A stretch of DNA of 64,000 nt from Acidobacteriota bacterium. Its GTDB lineage: Bacteria; Acidobacteriota; Terriglobia; Terriglobales; Acidobacteriaceae. A program made the translations under genes and the position numbers. Where the stretch lies: NCBI GenBank assembly GCA_003224905.1, contig QIAA01000174.1, positions 1 through 64,000 on the forward strand, read 5' to 3'. A model generated the notes under the pieces. That model saw only the letters and a program-made list of their open reading frames with translations. It was not told the origin of the DNA and did not search any database. Below, in pieces: positions 51,298 through 60,109 of this stretch (positions are counted from its first letter, which is position 1; each line of letters begins with the position of its first letter).

Positions 51298-53430
51298 ATG
51301 AGAATCCCTCGAGTGTTCCATTGGTACTTTCGAGTCGCATGCGTGCTTGCGGTCCAAAGCCTCTGCTGGAGTGCTCCTCCCAGTATGAGCAGCTTCACGC
51401 TCGAACAGGTTATGAGTTCTCCCTTTCCATCCGATCTGGTAGCCGCCGCTCACAGTGGCCGGATCGCCTGGGTTACGAACAGCAAAGGCACACGGAATAT
51501 CTGGTACGCAGATGCTCCGAACTTTGCTGCGCGGCCGGCGACGCAATACAGTGGCGATGACGGAACTCCAATCGCCAGCGTACGAATCACCCCGGATGGT
51601 CGCACTCTGGTTTACGTCCGGGGCAGTGAGGCTAACGAAGGCGGACGCATTGCGGACCCGACCAATGGAGTCTTATCGCGTAAGCAGGAAGTTTGGGCTG
51701 TTGACGTGCCGGACGGAAGCCCTCGCCTGTTAGGGGAGATGGGTTGCCCGGAGGAAGGTTGCGAGGATCTTGAACTCTCGCCCGATGGGCAGTTCGTAGT
51801 TTGGGCGGCGAAGAAGCAGTTATGGACTGCACCGGCTTCCGGCGCCACGCCGGCGCATCAGCTAACTGACCTGGCGGGCGACAACGCATCGCCCAGATGG
51901 TCGCCCGATGGTCGCGAAATAGCGTTTGCTTCCAACCGCGGAGATCACAGTTTCATCGCCATCTATCATTTTGGAAAAGGAACAGTACGATATCTCTCTC
52001 CGAGCGCCGATCGCGACATCCTGCCCCGCTGGTCCCCGGATGGAAAACAGATCGCATTTATTCGGCTTCCCGGACTCCAGCCCAAACTCCCGCTCATCCC
52101 GCTCCGCGTCACACCCTGGGCAATCTGGCTTGGCGATTCGCAGACAGACAATGCAAAAGAAATCTGGCACAGCGGAAACCAGCCGGACGATTCATTTCCT
52201 GAACTGACGCAAGAGACCTCTTTTTATTTCGCGGCCAACAATCGCTTGCTCTTCGTCTCAGAGCAGGATGGCCGCAACCACCTCTACTCGATCTCTATGG
52301 CGGGCGGCCAGCCTGGGCTTCTGACGCCCGGAGAATTCGACGTGGAAGATGTCGCGCTAAGCGCCGATCATCGTTCGATTCTCTTCAGTTCCAATCAGAA
52401 CGACGTTGACCGCCGTCACATCGGGCGCGTGCCTCTGGAAGGAGGCCCGCCACAAATCCTAACCAAAGGCGAGACCTTTGAGTGGCATCCGGTTGAGACG
52501 GGTGATGGCAAACAGGTGGTGTGCGTCGGTTCAAGCGCAACCATTCCTGCGATGCCGTACCGCGTCACGGCTCAGGGCCGCGAGATGATCGCGCCCGAGA
52601 CTCTGCCGCCGGACTTTCCATCGAAACAACTCGTCACACCGAAGCAGGTAGTGTTCAAGAGTGAAGATGGCCTCGACATCCACGGCCAGTTGTTCGTCCC
52701 CGCAGGCCGGACCCAGCCCGGACCGGCGCTGATCTTCATGCACGGCGGCCCAATCCGCCAGATGATGCTGGGCTTTCATTACATGTACTACTACCACAAC
52801 GCGTATTCCATGAATCAGTATCTGGCAAGCCGTGGCTATGTCGTTCTGTCGGTTAACTACCGCTTGGGAATTATGTATGGACGCAAATTCCGTGAGCCTG
52901 CAGATGGAAGCTGGCGTGGCGCCTCAGAGTACAAGGACATAGTTGCTGCGGCAAAATATCTTCGCACCCTGCCCATAGTTGATGCCAAAGCAGTTGGCTT
53001 GTGGGGCGGCTCGTATGGCGGCTTTTTGACAGCACTTGGCCTGGCCCGCAATTCAGATCTGTTTGCCGCAGGCGTGGACCTGCACGGCGTGCATGACTGG
53101 TCAGTTTTTCTACCCAGATGGGAGAACCGCCCGGCCGCTCCGGACGCGAAAGAAGCTGAAAAGCTGGCGTTCAGCTCTTCTCCAGATGCGTCCGTCGCCA
53201 GCTGGAAGTCTCCAGTGCTCCTGATTCACGGCGATGATGATCGCAATGTGCCCTTTGGTCAAACCGTGGAACTAGCGCAGCGTCTTCGCGAACAGCATGT
53301 CGATGTGGAAGAATTAATCTTCCCTGACGAAATCCATGATTTTCTGTTATGGAAGAATTGGATCAGAGCTTACGCTGCCACGGCGGAGTTTTTCGATCGC
53401 AGGCTTAAGCACGGCAATGCCGCACCGTAA
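51298..53430 (+). CDS. S9-family prolyl oligopeptidase/acylaminoacyl-peptidase-like, secreted
   Basis: 710 aa from ATG 51298 (a TTG 9 bp earlier is possible). Signal peptide near 1-27. A TolB/DPP-like beta-propeller (~35-400; FVVWAAKKQLW, SPDGREIAFASNRG, WSPDGKQIAFIR) precedes the alpha/beta-hydrolase: nucleophile Ser572 in WGGSYGGF, Asp648 in HGDDDRNVP and His680 in DEIHDFL. All catalytic residues are present. It cuts short peptides outside the cytosol. Divergent to the M28 peptidase. Confidence 0.92.
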   Translation: MRIPRVFHWYFRVACVLAVQSLCWSAPPSMSSFTLEQVMSSPFPSDLVAAAHSGRIAWVTNSKGTRNIWYADAPNFAARPATQYSGDDGTPIASVRITPDGRTLVYVRGSEANEGGRIADPTNGVLSRKQEVWAVDVPDGSPRLLGEMGCPEEGCEDLELSPDGQFVVWAAKKQLWTAPASGATPAHQLTDLAGDNASPRWSPDGREIAFASNRGDHSFIAIYHFGKGTVRYLSPSADRDILPRWSPDGKQIAFIRLPGLQPKLPLIPLRVTPWAIWLGDSQTDNAKEIWHSGNQPDDSFPELTQETSFYFAANNRLLFVSEQDGRNHLYSISMAGGQPGLLTPGEFDVEDVALSADHRSILFSSNQNDVDRRHIGRVPLEGGPPQILTKGETFEWHPVETGDGKQVVCVGSSATIPAMPYRVTAQGREMIAPETLPPDFPSKQLVTPKQVVFKSEDGLDIHGQLFVPAGRTQPGPALIFMHGGPIRQMMLGFHYMYYYHNAYSMNQYLASRGYVVLSVNYRLGIMYGRKFREPADGSWRGASEYKDIVAAAKYLRTLPIVDAKAVGLWGGSYGGFLTALGLARNSDLFAAGVDLHGVHDWSVFLPRWENRPAAPDAKEAEKLAFSSSPDASVASWKSPVLLIHGDDDRNVPFGQTVELAQRLREQHVDVEELIFPDEIHDFLLWKNWIRAYAATAEFFDRRLKHGNAAP

Positions 53431-53459
53431 TCCTCCGGCCTGCAGCTTCTGTGATTGGA

Positions 53460-55211
53460 TTAAGCCGAAGCGCCCGCCCCGAATGGGCGCGACCAGACAT
53501 TCGCCGTTTGTACTGCAATGGGTAATTTGATACGAACAATGGCACCCTTTTCGGGACCATTCTCAAAAGTCACTTTTCCGCCGTGGTCCTGGATAATTGC
53601 GTAACAAGCACTGAAGCCTACCCCCGTCGGCAGCCCCGGCGCCTTTGCTGTCCCGAACGGATCTGAAGCTCGTTGTTGCTGGAGTATTCCACTCCCATTA
53701 TCGAAAAGTTCGAGATTGACGAAATTCTGCTCAAGCCCTGTGCTCACGGTTAGAACTGCAGCATTCCGCAGCGGAGGTTGGATGTGGTTCATGAAGTGAG
53801 CAAGGACTTGCAAGAGCTGGTTAGAATCACCCAAAATTTGGGGCAATTGGGCGGTGAACTCGATTTTCACCTCGATGTTGCGCGCTTGCAATTGTGGCTG
53901 TACCAACTTGATCGCAGTGCTGGCCAGCACATTTACGTCAAGCAGAACCTTATCTATCGGGCCTTGCTTGGCGAAGCTGATCAAACTCGAAATCAGCGAT
54001 TGTGTGCGGCGCACTTGTTGGCCGATTTTCTGTGACAAGAGCTGCTGTTCGTCCGTCATTTGCGTGCCCGCCAGCAGATCGGTGTAACCAAGCATCGCCG
54101 TCAGTGGATTGTTGAGTTCGTGTGCCGCTCCTCCCACCAGTTGGCCAAGCGACGCCAGCTTTTCTGATTTCAGGAGCTGCTCCTGCAATCGCGTGAGATT
54201 CTCATACGATTGCTGGGCGACCTCCAGCAGATCGACCAGTTCTCGATCCAGCAGGTGCTGGCGAACGAACACCATTACGCCCATCACAACCATGCTTACG
54301 AGAGTCAAGATGAGGCGAAACGTCTTTACATCCTGCGGCACAGTACTGTAAAAAACGGACCAGCTCGCAAATACCGGCAGAGAGAAGACAGCCATCATGC
54401 CGACCCTCGCGATCCATACTCCATGTGTGGCCAGGTGGCGAGCAGGCTGCCGCGCGGGTGAGCGTTCGTATGCAAGCGCTCCGATCAGAGTTACCCACGC
54501 CATTGATACGACCAGCGGCACGTCATACAAACTTCCAGATTGATAGAGATTCTTCTCAATCGCCCAATTGGCGACGAAAGAACTGGAAGCGTACAAAAAA
54601 GTAGCTCCAAACAAATTCGCATAAATGGTTCGCCATAATGCGCGGCTATTCCACCACAGCGATGCTATCGCCCCCAGAAAAACCAACTTTTCAGCGAGAT
54701 AGCACAAGTTGAGGCTGTGCTCGTAGATTGTTTCGTTGGTATGCGCATATTGCCAGGGAATTACGACAAATAAATAAAGGTAGAGCCACCATACAAACAA
54801 CAACGCGAAGTCAAGAGACCCGAGCGGCGTAGTGCGATCGTCGTGCTCCACGTGGGGCTGCGCAGCGAGCGCTGCCATCATGGGAACGATGTGAAGAAAA
54901 AGCACTACATCGCCAACGAACGGGTTTGGTACATCCTGGCGAAGATAGACTTCGAAGTAAGTCCAGAGCCCCTGGTATATCAGCCACAAACCCATGCCCA
55001 CGCTCAACAGCGACCAGAAGACACGCGTTCTGCCGTGAGTTGTACGCGCATTCGGCAGCAGCACGAGAAAGCCGCACAAGAGCAGCAGTAGCTGTACGAC
55101 GTCGCTCACCGCAAACAATGTAAAGCTCGGGGACAAAATTACTGACGCTATGACTTGGGTAAGGACAAGAAGCGCGACCGCCAGAACCCAGATTTTGGCG
55201 CGGCGGGACAT
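53460..55211 (-). CDS. Membrane sensor histidine kinase (HisKA)
   Basis: 583 aa. About eight or nine membrane helices in the first 315 residues, a signalling coiled coil (LLEVAQQSYENLTRLQEQLL), HisKA with His364 in GGAAHELNNPLTAMLGY, and HATPase_c (LFDNGSGIL, GVGFSACYAIIQDHGGKVTF). There is no response regulator next to it: the kinase is an orphan. The many-helix N-terminal region is like MASE/7TM-type sensor parts that read membrane or ligand cues. Convergent with the S9 peptidase gene. Confidence 0.88.
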   Translation of the reverse strand: MSRRAKIWVLAVALLVLTQVIASVILSPSFTLFAVSDVVQLLLLLCGFLVLLPNARTTHGRTRVFWSLLSVGMGLWLIYQGLWTYFEVYLRQDVPNPFVGDVVLFLHIVPMMAALAAQPHVEHDDRTTPLGSLDFALLFVWWLYLYLFVVIPWQYAHTNETIYEHSLNLCYLAEKLVFLGAIASLWWNSRALWRTIYANLFGATFLYASSSFVANWAIEKNLYQSGSLYDVPLVVSMAWVTLIGALAYERSPARQPARHLATHGVWIARVGMMAVFSLPVFASWSVFYSTVPQDVKTFRLILTLVSMVVMGVMVFVRQHLLDRELVDLLEVAQQSYENLTRLQEQLLKSEKLASLGQLVGGAAHELNNPLTAMLGYTDLLAGTQMTDEQQLLSQKIGQQVRRTQSLISSLISFAKQGPIDKVLLDVNVLASTAIKLVQPQLQARNIEVKIEFTAQLPQILGDSNQLLQVLAHFMNHIQPPLRNAAVLTVSTGLEQNFVNLELFDNGSGILQQQRASDPFGTAKAPGLPTGVGFSACYAIIQDHGGKVTFENGPEKGAIVRIKLPIAVQTANVWSRPFGAGASA

Positions 55212-55302
55212 TGGAGTGATAGAGCAATTCTAGAGACCCGCCGGACGAAACAAATGTTACGTCGGTCACAAGGGCTATCCAGCCCCACCTACATGCAGTC
55301 CC

Positions 55303-56061
55303 CTATTTGCTGATCCGTGACCGAGCAAGCACCGGGAATTTCTCACTGCCCACGTGCCTGACATTCTCCTCCGCAAACTCCCGCACGCGGTCCAGTGAGG
55401 CCTGCAGTTCCGCATGGAATCTTTCGCGCTCCTTGTCGGTCGCAGAAGCTGGAACCGCAATCTGCCGGCTTACACGCATCAACGCGCGTGAGAACGGCTT
55501 GGGTATCAGGCTGCGATCCCAGGTATTCAACTTCCAGGCCTTCTCTAGCGCAATATGAAAGGCCACCATTGGAGCGCCCGTGGCTCGCGCCAGCACAACC
55601 GGGCCAGGCTTGGCAACGTAGCGGGGCCCGCGTGGGCCGTCAATGGTAAAAGCTACGGTCGCCCCCTGCTCAATTTCCCGGCGCATGCCCAGCATTCCGC
55701 GCACAGCACCGTGGCTGCTCGATCCACGAACCTTCACGAAACCGAATTTTCGGATAATGCGGCCCGTATATTCCCCGTCAAAGCTATCGCTGCTCATCAC
55801 GCGAATCTGCAGGTCCCGCCAGATGTAAATCGCAGGAAAGATGCAGTCATGCCAGAACGACAGAATCATGGGGCGAGTCGCCATGCATGCCAGGCCCCCT
55901 TCTTCGAAAGAAACTGCCAAACGCAGCGTCGGCCCGATCAGACGGACGGCCAGGAAACCGGCCCACGTAATCAGCGGGATTGCGAGGCTCTGCCCGAAGC
56001 TGAACTTCGGGGCTGACTGAACTTCTGTCCGGGGATCTCCAGAAGCGCTGGCCGCATTCAC
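55303..56061 (-). CDS. DUF374-family lysophospholipid acyltransferase-like protein
   Basis: 252 aa from GTG 56061. The longer frame to 56142 uses TTG and would begin 6 bp from folD, so it is doubtful. Family blocks: PMILSFWHDCIFPAIYIWRD, SDSFDGEYTGRII, KVRGSSSHGAVRGM, FTIDGPRGPRYVAKPG. COG2121 proteins are related to Kdo-lipid A acyltransferases and act at the inner membrane. The substrate is not known. It is divergent from folD, with the promoters between or inside the gene starts. Confidence 0.78.
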   Translation of the reverse strand: MNAASASGDPRTEVQSAPKFSFGQSLAIPLITWAGFLAVRLIGPTLRLAVSFEEGGLACMATRPMILSFWHDCIFPAIYIWRDLQIRVMSSDSFDGEYTGRIIRKFGFVKVRGSSSHGAVRGMLGMRREIEQGATVAFTIDGPRGPRYVAKPGPVVLARATGAPMVAFHIALEKAWKLNTWDRSLIPKPFSRALMRVSRQIAVPASATDKERERFHAELQASLDRVREFAEENVRHVGSEKFPVLARSRISK

Positions 56062-56148
56062 GCGTTTATTGTAGCGAGTGGCATCTCCGCGCGCCCCACA
56101 GGAACGCAACGCTCCGAGGCGCCTGCTACGGTAAAATTCCAACCAAAC

Positions 56149-57090
56149 ATGGCAGCATTCATCCTGGACGGCAAGAAAATCGCCAACGACATACGGGCGG
56201 AAGTTGCTTCGGAAATAAGAACCCTTACCGCCGCCGGTGTACGTCCCGGCCTGGCCGTGATTCTGGTGGGCAACAATCCTGCCTCGGAAATCTACGTTCG
56301 CGGCAAAGTTAAAACTTCGGAAGAATTGGGCATCTACAGCGAGAAACTAACGCCGCCGCCCACGATTTCAACCGAAGCGCTTCTCAAAATCGTTGCGGAC
56401 CTGAATCGCCGAGATGAAATCGACGGCATCCTGGTCCAGTTGCCCCTGCCAGCGCAGGTTGACTCGAAGCGAGTGCTGATGGCTGTTGATCCCGCGAAGG
56501 ATGTCGATGGCTTTCATCCCATGAACGTCGGGTTTCTGTCCACCCAGCGTCCCGGACTGGTCCCTTGCACGCCCGCAGGGATTATGGAAATTCTTCGTCG
56601 CAGCAACATCCCAATCGCCGGCCGGGAAGCAGTAGTGGTCGGGCGCAGCGACATCGTCGGCAAGCCCACCGCCATGCTGCTGCTCAACGCGAATGCCACC
56701 GTGACGGTATGTCATTCCAAAACTCGCGACCTTCCGGCAGTCTGCCGCCGTGCAGACATTCTGATCGCCGCGATCGGTCGGGCCGGGATGATTACGCGAG
56801 ACTTCGTGAAGCCAGGTGCCACCGTGATCGATGTCGGAATGAACAAGGTCACGGATGCCGCCGAATTCAACAGCTTATTTGCCGGAGATCGCAAACGTGA
56901 AGACATCTTCCGGACTAGCGGCTCCACGCTGATCGGCGATTTGCATCCCCAGGTGGCGGAAGTCGCGGGAGCCATCACCCCAGTGCCCGGCGGAGTGGGC
57001 CCTCTGACCATTGCCATGCTGATGGCCAATACAGTGAAAGCCGCGAAGATGCGCAGAGGCAGCCGCGTGCCGGAGCTATCTAAGGCGTGA
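56149..57090 (+). CDS. folD: Bifunctional methylenetetrahydrofolate dehydrogenase/cyclohydrolase
   Basis: 313 aa. Catalytic Lys53 with Tyr49 in SEIYVRGKVKTSEELGI, GILVQLPLPAQVD, KDVDGFHPMNVG, TPAGIMEIL, the NADP site VVGRSDIVGKPTAMLL, and PVPGGVGPLTIAMLM near the end. It converts 5,10-methylene-THF to 10-formyl-THF in the cytosol. It is followed by coaE after 31 bp, most likely one operon. It is slightly longer than E. coli FolD (288 aa). Confidence 0.96.
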   Translation: MAAFILDGKKIANDIRAEVASEIRTLTAAGVRPGLAVILVGNNPASEIYVRGKVKTSEELGIYSEKLTPPPTISTEALLKIVADLNRRDEIDGILVQLPLPAQVDSKRVLMAVDPAKDVDGFHPMNVGFLSTQRPGLVPCTPAGIMEILRRSNIPIAGREAVVVGRSDIVGKPTAMLLLNANATVTVCHSKTRDLPAVCRRADILIAAIGRAGMITRDFVKPGATVIDVGMNKVTDAAEFNSLFAGDRKREDIFRTSGSTLIGDLHPQVAEVAGAITPVPGGVGPLTIAMLMANTVKAAKMRRGSRVPELSKA

Positions 57091-57121
57091 GCTCACGGGA
57101 ACGCTTTGCGGAGCACTTCAC

Positions 57122-57754
57122 TTGTTGAGAGTCGGGCTAACCGGCGGAATCGCCTCGGGGAAAACTTTAGTAGCACAGATGTTTGCCGCCCTCGGCGCTC
57201 ACGTAATTCAGGCGGATCATATTGCTCACGAACTGATGCAGCATGGTGAGCCGGTCTTCGACGAAGTGGTTCGACACTTCGGCCCTGCGATTCTCAATCC
57301 CGATGGCACAATCAATCGCTCTCGCCTGGCCGAAGCAGCATTCTCTTCCAGTGAAGGAAAGCCCTCCCGGATTCAGGAACTGAACCAAATCGTCCACCCG
57401 CACGTGATTCGGAAGCAGGAGCAGTGGATGAAGAACCTCGCTCAATCCGATCCACAAGGAGTCGCAATTGTAGAGGCAGCCCTCATCCTGGAGGCAGGCG
57501 CGGGCAATCGTTTCGATCGCCTGATTGTCGTGACCTGCCAGCCCGAGCAGCGCGTTCAGCGCTGGGCCCAGCGGATGAAGGTAGACGAAGAAACAGCGCG
57601 AAGGGAAATCTCGCGCCGCGTGGCCGCGCAATTACCCGATGAAGAAAAGATTAAGGCCGCCGACTACGTCATCGACAACTCTGGTTCGCTGGACGCTACC
57701 AAAGCACAAGTAGGGATTGTTTACTGGAAATTGCGGAATCAACTTGCGAAGTGA
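57122..57754 (+). CDS. coaE: Dephospho-CoA kinase
   Basis: 210 aa from TTG 57122 (TTG 57125 is equal). P-loop VGLTGGIASGKT at the N-terminus, then ADHIAHELM, FGPAILNPDGTINR, LNQIVHPHV and VVTCQPEQRVQRW (LID region). It phosphorylates dephospho-CoA, the last step in CoA synthesis. It follows folD on the same strand and converges with the DksA-type gene. Confidence 0.95.
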   Translation: MLRVGLTGGIASGKTLVAQMFAALGAHVIQADHIAHELMQHGEPVFDEVVRHFGPAILNPDGTINRSRLAEAAFSSSEGKPSRIQELNQIVHPHVIRKQEQWMKNLAQSDPQGVAIVEAALILEAGAGNRFDRLIVVTCQPEQRVQRWAQRMKVDEETARREISRRVAAQLPDEEKIKAADYVIDNSGSLDATKAQVGIVYWKLRNQLAK

Positions 57755-57787
57755 CGGCGCGGTCACTGCCTGGAAGATGCCCCCACG

Positions 57788-58156
57788 CTACGTCGATGTC
57801 TCTTCCAGAATCCCCTGCTCCAGCTTTTCCTGACACTCAATGCAGTGCCGCGTCCAGGGCACGGCTTCCAGCCGTTTGGGATTAATCTCTTTCCCGCAGG
57901 AGATGCATTCCCCGAAATTGCCTTCGCGAATTCGAGCCAACGCGCCTTCAACCATCTGCAACAGCTGCCGGTCGTTATTACTTTGGTGGAAAAGAAATTC
58001 CTTGGTGTAGGAACTGGCGGCGCGGTCCGCAATGTCCTGCGCGGTGTCTTCATCTGCGGCGCGACCGTCCTGCTGCGTCCGCGACACCATGCGGCGCAGA
58101 TCCTGCTGCCGCACTTCCAGTCTCTTTCTGAAATACTCCAGCTTCTTTTTGTCCAT
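57788..58156 (-). CDS. DksA/TraR-type zinc-finger protein
   Basis: 122 aa. A coiled-coil front (KRLEVRQQDLRRMVS) and a four-Cys zinc finger: C84, C87 in CISCGKEI, then C105, C108 in HCIECQ. Family members bind the RNA polymerase secondary channel and work with ppGpp. The front half is shorter than E. coli DksA, but the coiled-coil tip DxxDxA reads DEDTAQDIADRA, which has acidic residues. Single gene. Confidence 0.85.
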   Translation of the reverse strand: MDKKKLEYFRKRLEVRQQDLRRMVSRTQQDGRAADEDTAQDIADRAASSYTKEFLFHQSNNDRQLLQMVEGALARIREGNFGECISCGKEINPKRLEAVPWTRHCIECQEKLEQGILEETST

Positions 58157-58305
58157 GGATAATAGCTTCGCGGCCCGCAGGCCGCGTCCTTACTGCGTAT
58201 AGCATTTAGGCCGATCAAAAATGATATGCGCTTGAATTAAGATGCGTCAACTGCCCCGGACGATGCGGAGCATCCTAATTTGTTTCCTTTTGCGATCTTG
58301 CGAAA

Positions 58306-58402
58306 CCTTAGCGTTCTTTGCGGTCAAAGGCTGTTCGACAGGACGCTGCTAAGAGTGTTCCACCGGAAAGCTCGTCAAGCAGGGCCGCAGAGGAACGCAA
58401 AG
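58306..58402. repeat. Imperfect inverted repeat of the GCAAAG type
   Basis: CCTTAGCGTTCTTTGCGG (58306-58323) and CCGCAGAGGAACGCAAAG (58385-58402) are near reverse complements around a ~61-bp centre. It fills the gap 58157-58473 between the DksA-type gene and the next gene; no coding sequence was seen there. Confidence 0.5.
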
Positions 58403-58473
58403 ATTGCTGAGACTATCTGCAGATGCCGGGTGATGATCTGGCCTCGGAGGGGAACAAGAATCTTCCGAAGTCT

Positions 58474-59106
58474 CTACTCGATCACAAAGACCACAATCCT
58501 CATGCCCGGATAAAGTGGGTCGAACATGTAGTAGTCGCCATCGATGTAGTCCACGTAAAACACATCGGTGTACGCCCACTGTGCTGGCCAGGGCTGCGCC
58601 AGCTCAAACCAATAGCTGCTGTACTGGAAGCGGGGTGCGCCTTCGATGATTACCGGCCGCTCGATGCGGAAACGGTGTTCCCGGCCGAACACGGCGTGGA
58701 AGCGCTCGTCGGGAATGCGAACGTGGCGGCGTTCCCCCACCCGGTGGTCCTGGTTGCGGCGTTCCATTTGCTGTTGCTGCTCACGCTGAACCGGTTCCTG
58801 GGTATGTCTGCTTTGATCGCGTTCCTGCTTTTGCTGCTCATCCTGAGCGCGCCTTGCATCATCGGGCCGCTGTCTTGGCGGCGCTGGTTCGACCCGTCGC
58901 TCTTCTTGTGGCCGTTGCTGCCCCTGTACTGGCGGATGTGTTTCTTTGCGCTCTGGGGGCGCGGCACGGTCCGGGTGCGCCGGTTTCGGTTCTTCCTGCT
59001 GGGGAGGTTTCCCCTCATCGCGCTGATCCTGCTGCGAGTATGCAGGCACAGCCATTCCGAAGAGCAGGAATAGAACTGCGGTAAGTAGAGTTCCCATTAT
59101 TTTCAT
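58474..59106 (-). CDS. Secreted Gln/Pro/Arg/Glu-rich protein
   Basis: 210 aa from ATG 59106 (MKIMGTLLTAVLFLLFG). Signal peptide ~1-23, then ~95 residues very rich in Q, P, R, E and H (KPPQQEEPKPAHPDRAAPPE), and a ~85-residue folded end (HVRIPDERFHAVFGREHRFR, SYWFELAQPWPAQWAYTDVF, VDYIDGDYYMFDP). The end resembles the small periplasmic DUF of the RcnB/YXWXXGXXL-like group seen in acidobacteria, but I am not sure. The plus-strand frame over it is a shadow. Confidence 0.65.
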   Translation of the reverse strand: MKIMGTLLTAVLFLLFGMAVPAYSQQDQRDEGKPPQQEEPKPAHPDRAAPPERKETHPPVQGQQRPQEERRVEPAPPRQRPDDARRAQDEQQKQERDQSRHTQEPVQREQQQQMERRNQDHRVGERRHVRIPDERFHAVFGREHRFRIERPVIIEGAPRFQYSSYWFELAQPWPAQWAYTDVFYVDYIDGDYYMFDPLYPGMRIVVFVIE

Positions 59107-59439
59107 TGGTCCACTCCCGTCACATAGTTTTGAAGAGTTCGCTGAACCGGAACGAGTAGCTGCATTCCGATAAACGAACCCGAGCAAGTACAAGTAGTAG
59201 ATGGGAGCAACTAGTATCGGGATGCTTGCAAGCTCACCTCAGGCCGGTTGTGAAACTCTCGCAAAATGAGGCATATGACGCGTATTACGGAGCAAATATT
59301 GCACTCCGAGAGTTGAGAGTGCCCCGTTCCAGCCGCGTGGCATGGGTGCGGTCTCCTGCCGATGCTGCTCCAGCGCATTTCGCCAACTCTGGCGTTTCAC
59401 CCAACCCCAATCTGCCGCGACTCTCTCAATCCTTGTTCT
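59107..59439. other. Gap before vapBC
   Basis: About 330 bp with no supported gene. A minus-strand frame at 59239-59445 (68 codons) has no family match. The right end leads into the palindrome at 59440. Confidence 0.35.
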
Positions 59440-59455
59440 ACACATTTAAATGTGT
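59440..59455. promoter_or_regulatory. Perfect 16-bp palindrome, likely VapBC operator
   Basis: ACACATTTAAATGTGT is perfectly self-complementary and lies 12 bp before the vapB ATG (59468). VapB antitoxins bind inverted repeats at their own promoter and VapC modulates this, so the site is a good candidate for the autorepression operator. Confidence 0.7.
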
Positions 59456-59467
59456 CACAATCTACAC

Positions 59468-59671
59468 ATGCCAACTAATTTGGCCCTGGATGACAGACTC
59501 ATCGAAGAGGCTCAACGCGTCGGGAAGCACAAGACCAAGAGAGAAGCCGTCACAGCGGCACTGGCGGAGTACGTCAAGCGGCGCAGGCAGATACGCATCC
59601 TGGATGCGTTTGGCACATTCGATTTTGATCCTGCCTATGACTACAAGGCCGAGCGCCGCCGCCGTCGATGA
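59468..59671 (+). CDS. vapB: VapB-type antitoxin
   Basis: 67 aa from ATG 59468 (MPTNLALDDRLIEEAQ). Ribbon-helix-helix start (NLALDDRLIEEAQRVG), then HKTKREAVTAALAEYVKRRR, the usual VapB COG5450 pattern. The basic end is the toxin-neutralising tail. The last codons overlap vapC by 4 nt (ATGA). A perfect palindrome at 59440 precedes it. Confidence 0.88.
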   Translation: MPTNLALDDRLIEEAQRVGKHKTKREAVTAALAEYVKRRRQIRILDAFGTFDFDPAYDYKAERRRRR

Positions 59672-60084
59672 TGGTGCTGGTGGATACTCCGCTATGGTCG
59701 CTGGCTCTGCGGCGCAAACCGGGCGATTTGAATCTACGCGAACAGGCGCTGACGCGGTCGCTGGCAGAGCTCATTCGCGAAGGCCGGGCGCAGATCATCG
59801 GCCTGATCCGCCAGGAATTACTTTCTGGAATTCGCGACGAACAGCAGTTCGACAGACTCCGTACTTACTTGCGCGCTTTCGACGAGCCCAGGGTTGAAGT
59901 CTACGACTATGAAGAAGCGGCCCAGATGCACAACCGCTGCCGCACTCGTGGTATTGCCGGATCGCCTATCGATTTTCTCATCTGCGCCGTGGCGCAGCGC
60001 CGGGACTGGAGCGTGTTTACTGTCGACCCAGATTTTGAGCGGTATGAAAAAGTCCTGGGGCTGAAATTACATTCAGCAGGTTAG
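59668..60084 (+). CDS. vapC: VapC-type PIN-domain ribonuclease toxin
   Basis: 138 aa. Acidic PIN residues: Asp in LVDTPLWS near residue 6, Glu in IRQELLSGIRD, Asp in GSPIDFLICAVA and Asp in FTVDPDFERY. VapC toxins cut tRNA or rRNA when the antitoxin is lost. It is translationally coupled to vapB (ATGA overlap). Convergent with the GNAT gene. Confidence 0.9.
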   Translation: MMVLVDTPLWSLALRRKPGDLNLREQALTRSLAELIREGRAQIIGLIRQELLSGIRDEQQFDRLRTYLRAFDEPRVEVYDYEEAAQMHNRCRTRGIAGSPIDFLICAVAQRRDWSVFTVDPDFERYEKVLGLKLHSAG

Positions 60085-60109
60085 CTGGATACAGCATGGA
60101 ACGTTCTTT

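Noticed and set aside
58423..59073. 216-codon plus-strand frame with Leu-rich stretches that mimic membrane helices
   Set aside because: The Leu runs are the reverse complement of the Gln/Glu-rich tract of the secreted protein on the minus strand, which has a signal peptide and a start site.
59239..59445. 68-codon minus-strand frame before vapBC considered as a transposase remnant
   Set aside because: No motif match; only Arg/Trp-rich composition.
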